From Westiellopsis prolifica IICB1 (GTDB lineage Bacteria; Cyanobacteriota; Cyanobacteriia; Cyanobacteriales; Nostocaceae), in NCBI RefSeq assembly GCF_004323185.1, contig NZ_NAPS01000002.1, forward strand, positions 264,154 to 318,328: a stretch of 54,175 nucleotides of DNA. Reading direction: 5' to 3'. Positions 17,413-24,967 of this stretch are shown here, one piece after another (position 1 is the stretch's first letter; the number at the start of each line of letters is the position of its first letter). The notes beneath the pieces are model-generated. The model saw only the letters and a program-made list of their open reading frames with translations. It made no database searches and was not told the origin of the DNA. A program made the translations under genes and the position numbers.

Positions 17413-18381
17413 CTAATCTTCATACCAACTAGCACGCCATGCTGCTTCAGCTTCGGCTACTGAAAGTTCCCGCAGTCTTTTTTGATACTCTAACCCTAGT
17501 TTATTCAATTGGGCTAAAATATTGCGAATCTGTTTGCGCTCAGATGAAAGTTTGGTGTCCGCAAATTCAATTTCGACAAGACGCAGGTTAATAGCCATGA
17601 ACTGAGTCAAACCAGACTCTTCTGATTGTTGATTATTTTCAATTTCGATCACCAAGCTCATTAGATTGGGTGGACTTGGTACAAGTTCAGCAGATGCTTC
17701 CGAACCCATTGCTTCTAAAATCGGTTCTGGCAATTTTTGAGGTAAGATTTTGGCTTTTTGTAGGAGGACATTAGCCTCATGAGAAATCCTTTTGAGAGTA
17801 TATTGTGTAGCTCTCTCTAGGAACTGTTGCCATTTTGCTAGTTCTATGGGGTTTGCAGAAGTGGGGAAAGTTGGATAAGTAGCTAAAGAGGAGAAATTTG
17901 TATCTTCTTCTTCTTGTTCCTCTTGTTCTTGTTGTTCTTCTTCTTCTTGTTCCTCTTCTTCTTCTTGTTCTTGTTCTTCTTCCTCTAGCTCACTTTCATC
18001 GTCAGTTGTCTGTTGTAAAGAAATAATTTCAGGATGATCCTGATTCCATTCTAGGAGTTTGTCGTTTTCCTCGTCCTGCGGCTGTTGTTGCTTTTGTTCC
18101 TCACCATTTACTAGAGCTAGTAACTGTTCAGTTGACAGTTTACCTAGCTTACGGATCGACTGCTGCAAATTTTGTCGCTGATTCAAGCTTAATTTGAGAA
18201 AGCTTTCCGAATATCCTTGAGTACACAAGTGATAAGCTGCTAGAATCAACTGCTGCTGTACAGCTTTCCCCAAAGTGTTTAAATAACTAGTATAAGTGGA
18301 TTGGAGTTCTTTAGCGATCGCGGCGATCGCCTCTTCTAAAGCTGCAAGATCCCGTTCAATTCGCTCGATTGGTCTCGCCAT
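17413..18381 (-). CDS. Conserved hypothetical protein with Glu-rich linker
   Basis: 322 residues from the ATG at 18381 (MARPIERIERDLAALEEAI); an in-frame TTG ten codons upstream is a weaker start. Residues 1-100 form a helical N-terminal domain with LAALEEAIAAIAKELQ. A highly acidic region around residues 125-165 is mainly Glu and Gln. The C-terminal part is helical and ends EAEAAWRASWYED. No enzyme motif, membrane span or signal is visible. The acidic run is encoded by a (TTC/TTG) trinucleotide repeat that probably changes length between strains. Function unknown. Confidence 0.65.
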   Translation of the reverse strand: MARPIERIERDLAALEEAIAAIAKELQSTYTSYLNTLGKAVQQQLILAAYHLCTQGYSESFLKLSLNQRQNLQQSIRKLGKLSTEQLLALVNGEEQKQQQPQDEENDKLLEWNQDHPEIISLQQTTDDESELEEEEQEQEEEEEQEEEEQQEQEEQEEEDTNFSSLATYPTFPTSANPIELAKWQQFLERATQYTLKRISHEANVLLQKAKILPQKLPEPILEAMGSEASAELVPSPPNLMSLVIEIENNQQSEESGLTQFMAINLRLVEIEFADTKLSSERKQIRNILAQLNKLGLEYQKRLRELSVAEAEAAWRASWYED

Positions 18382-18597
18382 AGTCTCTACTGATTGCCCA
18401 TTGCAAACCAAACATAATAGTACAAAAGTACGCTTATATTTTAGGATAATTGTCTTAAAGACTTTAAATTTTAGCTTGATTTTGCTGGTTGTTGGTCAAT
18501 GGTCAGAAGCCCTCTCTAAAGGAAGTTGTTTGACTGAACAATAATTAACTAGACTGAATGCAGTGAATTTATAATTCGCATACCGGGAGTAAAGAGG

Positions 18598-19542
18598 ATG
18601 AAAGCAGCTGTCATTCATCGGTATGGTTCTGCTGATGTGTTGCAATACGAAGATGTCGCACCACCAACAATTAAAGCTGACGAATTACTTGTGAAAGTTC
18701 ACGCCAGTTGTATTAACCCTGCTGATTGGAAAATCCGTAAGGGAATGTTAAAAATTGTCACAGGCAATAAATTCCCAATAATTTTGGGATTTGATTTGGC
18801 AGGTGAAGTTGTGGAAGTTGGTTCTAATGTGACACGCTTCACAATCGGAGATTCAATTTACGGTACTCTCAAACTACCAAGTGCAGGTGCTTACGCCGAA
18901 TTTGTAGCAATTTCCGAAAATTGTGCAGCTCTCAAACCCACAAACATCAGCTACACAGAAGCAGCTTCTATACCCCTCGCTGGACTGACTGCTTTACAAG
19001 GACTGCGAGACCAAGGCAACATTAAACCAGGACAAGCTGTTTTAATTAATGGTGCTTCTGGTGGAGTGGGTACTTTCGCGGTACAAATTGCCAAGATACT
19101 GGGTGCAGAAGTGACTGGTGTTTGCAGTACGAAAAACCTAGACTTGGTGAAATCTTTAGGAGCAGATCACGTCATCGATTACACGCAGCAAGATTTCACT
19201 CAAGAACCAGTGCAATACGATATTATTTTTGACGCAGTTGGAAAGCGGTCTTTTTCTGATTGCAAAAAAGTATTAAAGCCTAACGGAATTTACGTGACTA
19301 CCCTACCCACCCCGGAAAATATTCTGCCGGGAATTGTAACAATATTTATCCCTGGGAAAAAAGCTAAATTGGTGCTGGAATCACCCAAAGCTCAAGATTT
19401 AGTTTATCTCAAAGAATTGATTGAAGCCGGTAAACTCCGTACAGTGATTGATCGCACCTATTCCCTCCAAGAAATAGCCACAGCTCATGCTTATAGCGAA
19501 AGTGAACGCGCTGTAGGCAAAATTGTGATCGCCATAACATAA
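18598..19542 (+). CDS. Medium-chain NAD(P)-dependent oxidoreductase (quinone reductase-like)
   Basis: A 314-residue MDR-superfamily enzyme. The N-terminal GroES-like domain starts MKAAVIHRYGSADVLQYEDV and contains HASCINPADWKIRKG and GFDLAGEVVEVG. The Rossmann domain has the nucleotide loop GASGGVGTFAVQIAK near 151-165. The zinc-ligand Cys/His pattern of classic alcohol dehydrogenases is absent, which points to the zinc-free quinone oxidoreductase/enoyl reductase branch. It probably reduces quinones or alpha,beta-unsaturated carbonyls with NADPH. The ATG follows a good AAGAGG ribosome site. A MITE-like element begins 18 bases after the stop. Confidence 0.88.
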   Translation: MKAAVIHRYGSADVLQYEDVAPPTIKADELLVKVHASCINPADWKIRKGMLKIVTGNKFPIILGFDLAGEVVEVGSNVTRFTIGDSIYGTLKLPSAGAYAEFVAISENCAALKPTNISYTEAASIPLAGLTALQGLRDQGNIKPGQAVLINGASGGVGTFAVQIAKILGAEVTGVCSTKNLDLVKSLGADHVIDYTQQDFTQEPVQYDIIFDAVGKRSFSDCKKVLKPNGIYVTTLPTPENILPGIVTIFIPGKKAKLVLESPKAQDLVYLKELIEAGKLRTVIDRTYSLQEIATAHAYSESERAVGKIVIAIT

Positions 19543-19559
19543 AATTCACAAGTAGTGGA

Positions 19560-19655
19560 CTGTCAAGGCTAAAATGATGCAATAAATCTCTGATTCTATC
19601 TCTGTGTTCTCTGCGCCTCTGCGGTTTATTAATGCACTATTTTAGCCTTGACACG
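19560..19655. repeat. MITE-like element, copy 2
   Basis: About 96 bases. The left end TGTCAAGGCTAAAATGATGC and the right end, reverse-complemented CGTGTCAAGGCTAAAATAGT, are inverted repeats. It shares the middle segment (AATAAATCTCTGATTCT and CCTCTGCGGTTTATTAATGC) with copy 1 at 10164-10333 but lacks the nested insert, so it appears to be the simpler form. AGTAG flanks both sides. Confidence 0.8.
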
Positions 19656-19662
19656 ACAGTAG

Positions 19663-19690
19663 GGTGCGTTATGCCGCAAGCTAACGCACC
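19663..19690. repeat. GGTGCGTTA hairpin, copy 2
   Basis: A perfect 9-bp stem GGTGCGTTA/TAACGCACC with a 10-base loop, following the MITE-like element at the same spacing as copy 1. It sits between two convergent genes and could also terminate them. Confidence 0.8.
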
Positions 19691-19705
19691 TCTGAAAATA
19701 GCTCT

Positions 19706-20494
19706 TCACGATATTAATTCTAAAATCCTTGCTGGGGTGAGTTCCTGGACATTATTCAAAATAATAGCTGCTCCTGCTTGGCGCAGAGTCTCAGCATAAG
19801 CATCACGTCGTGCAGTTGTTTCCTGGACATGTGGCGGTAGTACACCCACGCCAATCCAAGTTTTTTCGGGTTGGAGCGATGTCTGACGCGCTCTTTCTAC
19901 TGTATACATGTCAGCTACCGTATCTCCGATGTATACTATTAATGACGATTTGTCAATACTATCTTCCAATAGGCGAACAGTAGCGAAAAGTCCCGTTGGA
20001 TCTGGTTTTCCTGGTGCATCTTCCATAGCAATTAATACCGGAGATTGTAAACCCAGGCGACCTTGCAAAACGTAGTTAGCAGAACCACGAGTCGCACCAC
20101 TGAAAAATCCCCAAGCAATACCAGCTAAAGTCAGTTGTTCGAGATAGCTAGGACTCAACAATAAAGGTTCATCACAAATATAGCCAGTAAAATTTTCCGG
20201 ATCAGTACCTCGATAACGAGCTTGAAAAAAAGCAACAATATTTTTGTAGTCCAATCCCAATTGTTCGCGGGACTGTCCTTGAGCTTCAAAATACCGACAG
20301 ATTAACTCTTGGGATGCTTCCCAATCATTATTCCAAATTCCTTCAGACTTTAACTTGTCAATATCAAGCGGTGTAGGACGATACTCACCTTGAGTAAAAT
20401 TTTCCACCGTATCCGCGATCGCGCGACGATAAGAACCACTCACATCGCGCACAACACCATCAATATCAAAAATTACAATTGTGTTCATAGTCAT
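19706..20494 (-). CDS. HAD-superfamily hydrolase, subfamily IA (TIGR01548-like)
   Basis: A 262-residue phosphatase-like protein. Motif I is IFDIDGVVRDVSG with nucleophile and acid/base aspartates at 10 and 12. Motif II is the FFSGATRG stretch near 130, motif III includes GKPDPTGL, and motif IV is YIGDTVADM. The form matches the TIGR01548 group found in cyanobacteria and archaea, whose substrate is unknown. In some organisms members are linked to histidine metabolism, but no his gene is adjacent here. Either of two nearby ATGs (20494 or 20488) could start it. The gene is followed by the GGTGCGTTA hairpin. Confidence 0.82.
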   Translation of the reverse strand: MTMNTIVIFDIDGVVRDVSGSYRRAIADTVENFTQGEYRPTPLDIDKLKSEGIWNNDWEASQELICRYFEAQGQSREQLGLDYKNIVAFFQARYRGTDPENFTGYICDEPLLLSPSYLEQLTLAGIAWGFFSGATRGSANYVLQGRLGLQSPVLIAMEDAPGKPDPTGLFATVRLLEDSIDKSSLIVYIGDTVADMYTVERARQTSLQPEKTWIGVGVLPPHVQETTARRDAYAETLRQAGAAIILNNVQELTPARILELIS

Positions 20495-20706
20495 TTGTCA
20501 TTTGTCATTTGTCATTGGGCATTGGGCATTGGGCATTGGGCATGAATCAGTTAACAGTTTAATTTGATAACTGATAACTGATAACTGATAACTGACAAGT
20601 CTCCCCACACTCCCTGCTCCCTTGTCCCCCTTGTCCCCCTTGTCCCTATTCCCCTTTCCCCGATCCCCTTTCCCCGATCCCCGATCCCCAATCCCCAATC
20701 TCCTCA
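20495..20706. repeat. Composite of four short tandem repeats
   Basis: In order: CATTTGT and GGGCATT heptamers, an ACTGATA heptamer run (20569-20597), CCTTGTCCC units (20619-20646), and a CCCCGATC/CCCCAATC run to 20700. The last motif is the complement of the GGGGATCG repeat at the right window edge. An open frame across it is a by-product of the repeats, not a gene. Confidence 0.8.
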
Positions 20707-20794
20707 TTCAATTTGTCCACCTGGCAAGGATTGCGATAGAATAAGCGATCGCTGTTGTTAGTAAGTATTGCCCGGAAATTTCGCGGAGGTGCGA

Positions 20795-21094
20795 TTGTCA
20801 AAGTTCATTTTGAAAATTTTGTGGTTAGATGAAAACGTCGCCTTGGCTGTTGATCAGGTGGTAGGTAAAGGTACTAGTCCTTTGACAAAGTACTTTTTCT
20901 GGCCCAGAAATGACGCCTGGGAAGAACTCAAAAAAGAGCTAGAGTCAAAACATTGGATTACTGAGGTAGATCGGGTAGAGTTACTCAATAAAGCTACCGA
21001 AGTTATCAACTACTGGCAAGAGGAAGGTAGAAACCGCCCGATGTCAGAAGCGCAAGGGAAATTTCCCGATGTTGCTTTCACAGGTAGCGCCTAG
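20795..21094 (+). CDS. psrp3: Ribosomal protein PSRP-3 (Ycf65)
   Basis: A small-subunit ribosomal protein shared by cyanobacteria and plastids. The 99 residues begin [20 protein letters not shown] and continue [20 protein letters not shown], the diagnostic Ycf65 core. The TTG at 20795 is preferred as start because GGAGG lies 5 bases upstream, and the family begins with SKF; a GTG two codons earlier overlaps that ribosome site, and a more distant TTG has none. It is a single gene with a short upstream region and precedes the convergent kinase gene by 28 bases. The C-terminal tail ([15 protein letters not shown]) is variable in the family. Confidence 0.88.
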   Translation: MSKFILKILWLDENVALAVDQVVGKGTSPLTKYFFWPRNDAWEELKKELESKHWITEVDRVELLNKATEVINYWQEEGRNRPMSEAQGKFPDVAFTGSA

Positions 21095-21122
21095 TACTGC
21101 GAGATTAACCACTTTGCTGTTG

Positions 21123-22382
21123 TTAAAGCTGCCATAGCTTGATCGTTTTATCCCTGCTGCCACTTACAATTATTTGTGCAACAGGGTTGACAACAACAGT
21201 AGTTACTGAATCCACATGTCCAGTGAGAGTAGCAATTTGTTCTCCTGTACAGACTCTCCAAAACTTGAGTGTATTGTCTCTACTCCCACTAATTAGCGTT
21301 TCGCCATCAGCGCTAAAAGCTACTGCTAGAACAGACCAAGAATGGCCTAGTAGTGTGTGAATTACCTGACCAGTATTTACATCCCACAATTTGATAGTGT
21401 TATCATCGCTACCAGTTGCCAAGATTTTACCGTCGGGACTGAAGGCGACTGTCAAAACTGCCCATGCATGACCCGAAAGGCTGTAGCATGGGCAGTTTTC
21501 AATTTTTTTATGGGTTTGCGTGTGAAGCGAAGACAAATCCCACAGACGAATTGTTCTGTCAAAACTAGCACTAGCAAGTAGTTGATTTTGAGGCAAATAA
21601 ATACCCAATGCTTGCATGACTTCATCAGCTGATTGAAAGCGATGAGATAGATCAATCTCTATCAACTTGTCAAGAATTTTAACTAAGCGATCGCTCACTT
21701 TCACGGTTAAATATTGTTGCCAAATCCAGCAATTATTGGCAATATCAAATAAATCAAAAGGGGAAATATGGGTGAGTAAGTAAATACAGGTTACACCCAA
21801 ACTATAAAGATCACTGGCAAAAACAGCATGACCTTGTATTTGTTCTGGTGCAGCATATTCTGGACTAACCAAGCTTTTTGCTGCTGAAATTTGCTGTTCT
21901 GAGAGTAATTTCGCGGTACTAAAATCAACTAAAAATAGATTCTCTTTTGTGAACCTACCAGAAGACCCCAAAATAATATTTTCTGGTTTAATATCACAGT
22001 GAATCACATAGCGATCGCTAATAAATTTGATCACAGGCAACAAACTTTCTAAAAGTTGCCAAATTTGAGTCTCATTAAAAGCTCCTTGTTCTTCTACCAA
22101 CGCAGCTAAATTTTTACCCTCAATCAACTCTTGTACTAAATAAAAATGATCATTTTCAGCAAAATATGATATGACTTTGGGAATTTGTGGATGTTTGCCC
22201 AATTCCTCTAATCGCTGTGCTGTTTGTCCAAAAGTTTCAGGTGTATAGTCTTGTTTAGCAAATTGTTGGACAACACAAAAAAATGGGAGAGATTGACCTT
22301 CATCTACAGCAATAAAAGTTTGACAATCTCCCCCTTGACCAATTTGTTTAATTAAGCGATGGCGTTCGTGTAGTAATACCAT
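21123..22382 (-). CDS. Serine/threonine kinase-like protein with C-terminal WD40 repeats
   Basis: 419 residues from the ATG at 22382; an in-frame TTG seven codons earlier is less likely. The kinase domain spans about 1-265: glycine loop IGQGGDCQ at 14-21, catalytic loop HCDIKPEN with D130 and N135, and the metal loop at 153-155 is DFS instead of DFG. The strand that normally carries the ATP-binding lysine reads CVVQQF, with Gln where Lys is expected. The APE region is present (SPEYAAPEQIQG). About three and a half WD40 units follow from residue 275, too few for a closed seven-blade propeller alone. Such fusions act as signalling scaffolds in cyanobacteria. Activity is uncertain. Confidence 0.85.
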   Translation of the reverse strand: MVLLHERHRLIKQIGQGGDCQTFIAVDEGQSLPFFCVVQQFAKQDYTPETFGQTAQRLEELGKHPQIPKVISYFAENDHFYLVQELIEGKNLAALVEEQGAFNETQIWQLLESLLPVIKFISDRYVIHCDIKPENIILGSSGRFTKENLFLVDFSTAKLLSEQQISAAKSLVSPEYAAPEQIQGHAVFASDLYSLGVTCIYLLTHISPFDLFDIANNCWIWQQYLTVKVSDRLVKILDKLIEIDLSHRFQSADEVMQALGIYLPQNQLLASASFDRTIRLWDLSSLHTQTHKKIENCPCYSLSGHAWAVLTVAFSPDGKILATGSDDNTIKLWDVNTGQVIHTLLGHSWSVLAVAFSADGETLISGSRDNTLKFWRVCTGEQIATLTGHVDSVTTVVVNPVAQIIVSGSRDKTIKLWQL

Positions 22383-22417
22383 TTCACAAAAATCTTGATA
22401 CAAATACAGGTGTGTAG

Positions 22418-22438
22418 AGACGTAGCAATGCTACGTCT
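22418..22438. repeat. Palindrome AGACGTAGCA/TGCTACGTCT
   Basis: Two perfect 10-base arms around one base, preceded by TGTGTAG, so it looks like a divergent member of the GAGACGCG family. It lies just upstream of the kinase gene, within its likely promoter region. Confidence 0.7.
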
Positions 22439-22520
22439 GGTACAAGATTCATATGTATCGCTATTAACGTGAAATGGTATAACACTATTTTTAAATCACA
22501 GGACAACTATTTTTGGTTTA

Positions 22521-22576
22521 GTTCGTAGTAAACACTTCAGTGCTTAAAACTGAGCGTTAAAACGCTCACTACGAAC
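22521..22576. repeat. GTTCGTAGT-bounded palindromic repeat
   Basis: GTTCGTAGT and ACTACGAAC bound an interior with further stems, including GCGTTAAAACGC. The right arm ends on the first base of the SPFH gene's stop codon, so it occupies that gene's 3' flank. A related copy lies at 43129-43182, also directly behind a stop codon. Confidence 0.75.
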
Positions 22577-24771
22577 TAACCAATATTCCCATCCAAGGGA
22601 AAATCCACAACCACGGGTGAATTCCCATTTGGTTGAACTGGTTCTGCTTCGGTAACTGGTGGTTTCGGTTGCAACGGTGATATGATTTCACCTGGTTTAG
22701 TTGTTTGATTCCAGAGAATCATTGAAAGTAACCCATCTACCAAACCGTTGCTAGTACTATTATTACCGCCAACTAAGACATCAGGGATGAGGCGGACGTG
22801 GCGATCGCCAATAATTTGCATCAGTTGCATAGCTGTGTAACCCCGTGAACCTAAAGCTTCCACCCCAGCACGGTAAGCTTCGGCTTTGGCGTTACCAGTA
22901 GCACGGATAGCTTCGGCTTCAGCAAGGCTTTTGAGTCGTAGAGATTGAGCTTCGGCGTCGGCTCTTAAACGAATCGCTTGGGCTTCCCCTGTGGTTTCCT
23001 TAACTTTAGCATTCGCTTTGAGTTCGGCAATTTTCACGCCTTGCTCAGATTTTACCGCTTCTTGCTGAATATCAGCTTGGGCTTTGAGTTCAGCAATTTT
23101 TACACCCTGCTCAGACTTCACCATGTCTTGTTGGATATCAGCCAAAGCTGTTTCCCTTACCAGTTGCTGTCTTTGAGTTTGCGCCTGCTGCTGAACTTCA
23201 AAAGTTTTACGTTGTTCTTCGGCAATTTTTCGGTCTGTTTGCGTTTGCATTAACGTTGCAGGCGGCTGAATATCACCAATCAAGGTATCGATCGCCTGTA
23301 CATCATAAGCCCGCAGCGCTACTCTAATATAATCGGCGGCTTCTGCTTGGCGTTCACTACGGGCGCTCAAGAAATCTAATACGGTGTAATCTTGGGCTGA
23401 GTTGCGGAAATAGTTCCCAATCGTTGGTTCCAATACATGGTCTACTAAATTCTGCATCGAACCCACACGAGAAATCACCTTGGGAGCGTCCAAAGCACCA
23501 ACGTGAATAATTTGGGCAATTTCCAAGTCAAAAGCAAACCCGTCTTTGGAACGTACTGTTAAAGAGTCAAGTTTGGCATCATAATTATGGCGTTCGGTGC
23601 GAACCGACCAATTTAAAACAATATTGGTTGTTGGCACTAATTCAATCTTCATAACGCGACTATTTACTGGGTGCTTACCTGGATACAGGGGTTCTACCCA
23701 AACACCTTTGTGTCCTTGATTGACTAAATTCCCGTGGGTAAAAGCTGCACCACTCACATCTTCGTGCGCTTTACCAACGAACGAAATCACTACACCCACA
23801 TAACCAATGGGAATTTCTGTCATCGGTACTTGCTCAACTTGGACAAACCAAGGATTCAAGTTCCAAGAACCAGAAAGCAAAATCTGTTCTTGCAAACCCC
23901 GGCGTCCACCACCATCAATAAATCTTTGTCCATTTTGGAAGTTATCGTGAGCAGCGATTACCGGGCCAGCAATTTCACCGCCAGGAATCGGAAGACCATC
24001 TAGGGTTGTAACGATACCAACTTTGTCTCCAGCTACACTATACACCCGCAACTGTTCTGGACTCATGCCATGTTTGCTGGCGTTAGCTGCTGTGATGATC
24101 TTAAATAGGGCGGTGTTGATTCGGTAAGTACCAGCTGTGAGAAAACCCATTTGTCGCCCTTTTTCCCCGCCATGAGTCAGGAATTTTCGAGCGTCTTGGA
24201 AATTATCACATTCTACAACCTTGCCCAAAATACGTTCCGGTGGTGTATGTGTGCCATCCTCGGCTACAATCAGAGCAATTTCACCTTGGGGAATGGCGAC
24301 TACTGACTCTTTTTTCACCGAGTATTGCCAAGGCCAATAGCCCCAGTGCCAACCAGGAGCCAGAGTATCAGCTTGAAAACCAGCTTCACCATTCATCGCG
24401 ATTAAGCGTCCGGCGGGAAGTCCACGTCCAGAAATCGTAAATTTTTTAATCACAACCCCAACTTCTCGTTCACCGATCACAACCAGTCCGCCAAAAAACA
24501 GGGGGACAAAAATCACAACACCACCTACAACAATAATGGGAATAACTCCCCAAGGTGATATTTCTGAAAGTTGAACGGTTTTTGGTTGTGTTTGCTGAAT
24601 TTGGGTTGGGACTGAGGCGAATTCTTGGGTAGTTGTTTTGTTAATCGGATTAGCGATCGCAGTATGAATGCTACCGGCTAAAGTCAAAGTTGTAATTACA
24701 GATGCTGCGAAACGAAGTATCTTATTGTGCTTTTGTTGACTTTGATTAGAGGAATCTTGTGAGCCTTCCAT
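22576..24771 (-). CDS. SPFH/band-7 (flotillin-like) membrane protein
   Basis: A 731-residue protein. A charged N-terminus with a first hydrophobic stretch near 22-40 and a membrane anchor at about 73-98 (VIPIIVVGGVVIFVPLFFGG) is followed by the SPFH domain (GEREVGVVIKKF onward). Near residues 545-600 two tandem heptad-like units reading DIQQ(D/E)(M/A)VKSEQGVKIAELKA form a coiled coil, followed by an Ala/Glu-rich segment (AEAQSLRLKSLAEAEAIRATG) typical of flotillins. The C-terminus is proline-rich. Flotillin-like proteins organise membrane microdomains as oligomeric rings. It is monocistronic; the stop codon borders a dispersed repeat. Confidence 0.85.
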   Translation of the reverse strand: MEGSQDSSNQSQQKHNKILRFAASVITTLTLAGSIHTAIANPINKTTTQEFASVPTQIQQTQPKTVQLSEISPWGVIPIIVVGGVVIFVPLFFGGLVVIGEREVGVVIKKFTISGRGLPAGRLIAMNGEAGFQADTLAPGWHWGYWPWQYSVKKESVVAIPQGEIALIVAEDGTHTPPERILGKVVECDNFQDARKFLTHGGEKGRQMGFLTAGTYRINTALFKIITAANASKHGMSPEQLRVYSVAGDKVGIVTTLDGLPIPGGEIAGPVIAAHDNFQNGQRFIDGGGRRGLQEQILLSGSWNLNPWFVQVEQVPMTEIPIGYVGVVISFVGKAHEDVSGAAFTHGNLVNQGHKGVWVEPLYPGKHPVNSRVMKIELVPTTNIVLNWSVRTERHNYDAKLDSLTVRSKDGFAFDLEIAQIIHVGALDAPKVISRVGSMQNLVDHVLEPTIGNYFRNSAQDYTVLDFLSARSERQAEAADYIRVALRAYDVQAIDTLIGDIQPPATLMQTQTDRKIAEEQRKTFEVQQQAQTQRQQLVRETALADIQQDMVKSEQGVKIAELKAQADIQQEAVKSEQGVKIAELKANAKVKETTGEAQAIRLRADAEAQSLRLKSLAEAEAIRATGNAKAEAYRAGVEALGSRGYTAMQLMQIIGDRHVRLIPDVLVGGNNSTSNGLVDGLLSMILWNQTTKPGEIISPLQPKPPVTEAEPVQPNGNSPVVVDFPLDGNIG

Positions 24772-24967
24772 ATATTTGCCCCTCTGGGCAACTAATTATC
24801 TAAGTTATCACTCCATTTAGGTTTCCCCGAATTTCTTAAACTTGTCCTAATTTTGACAAAAGTTTACTAATAACCAAAAGTACACGCAAAATTTCTCGGT
24901 GTGCATCATTTTGCACGATGGTCGATATCTAAAAACCCAGTTTATAGAAAGAAGATTAAAGGTTTTG

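Noticed and set aside
20498-20707. Open frame of about 69 codons on the minus strand (Gly/Asp/Lys-rich)
   Set aside because: It is built entirely from short tandem repeats and has no ribosome site or protein-like conservation.
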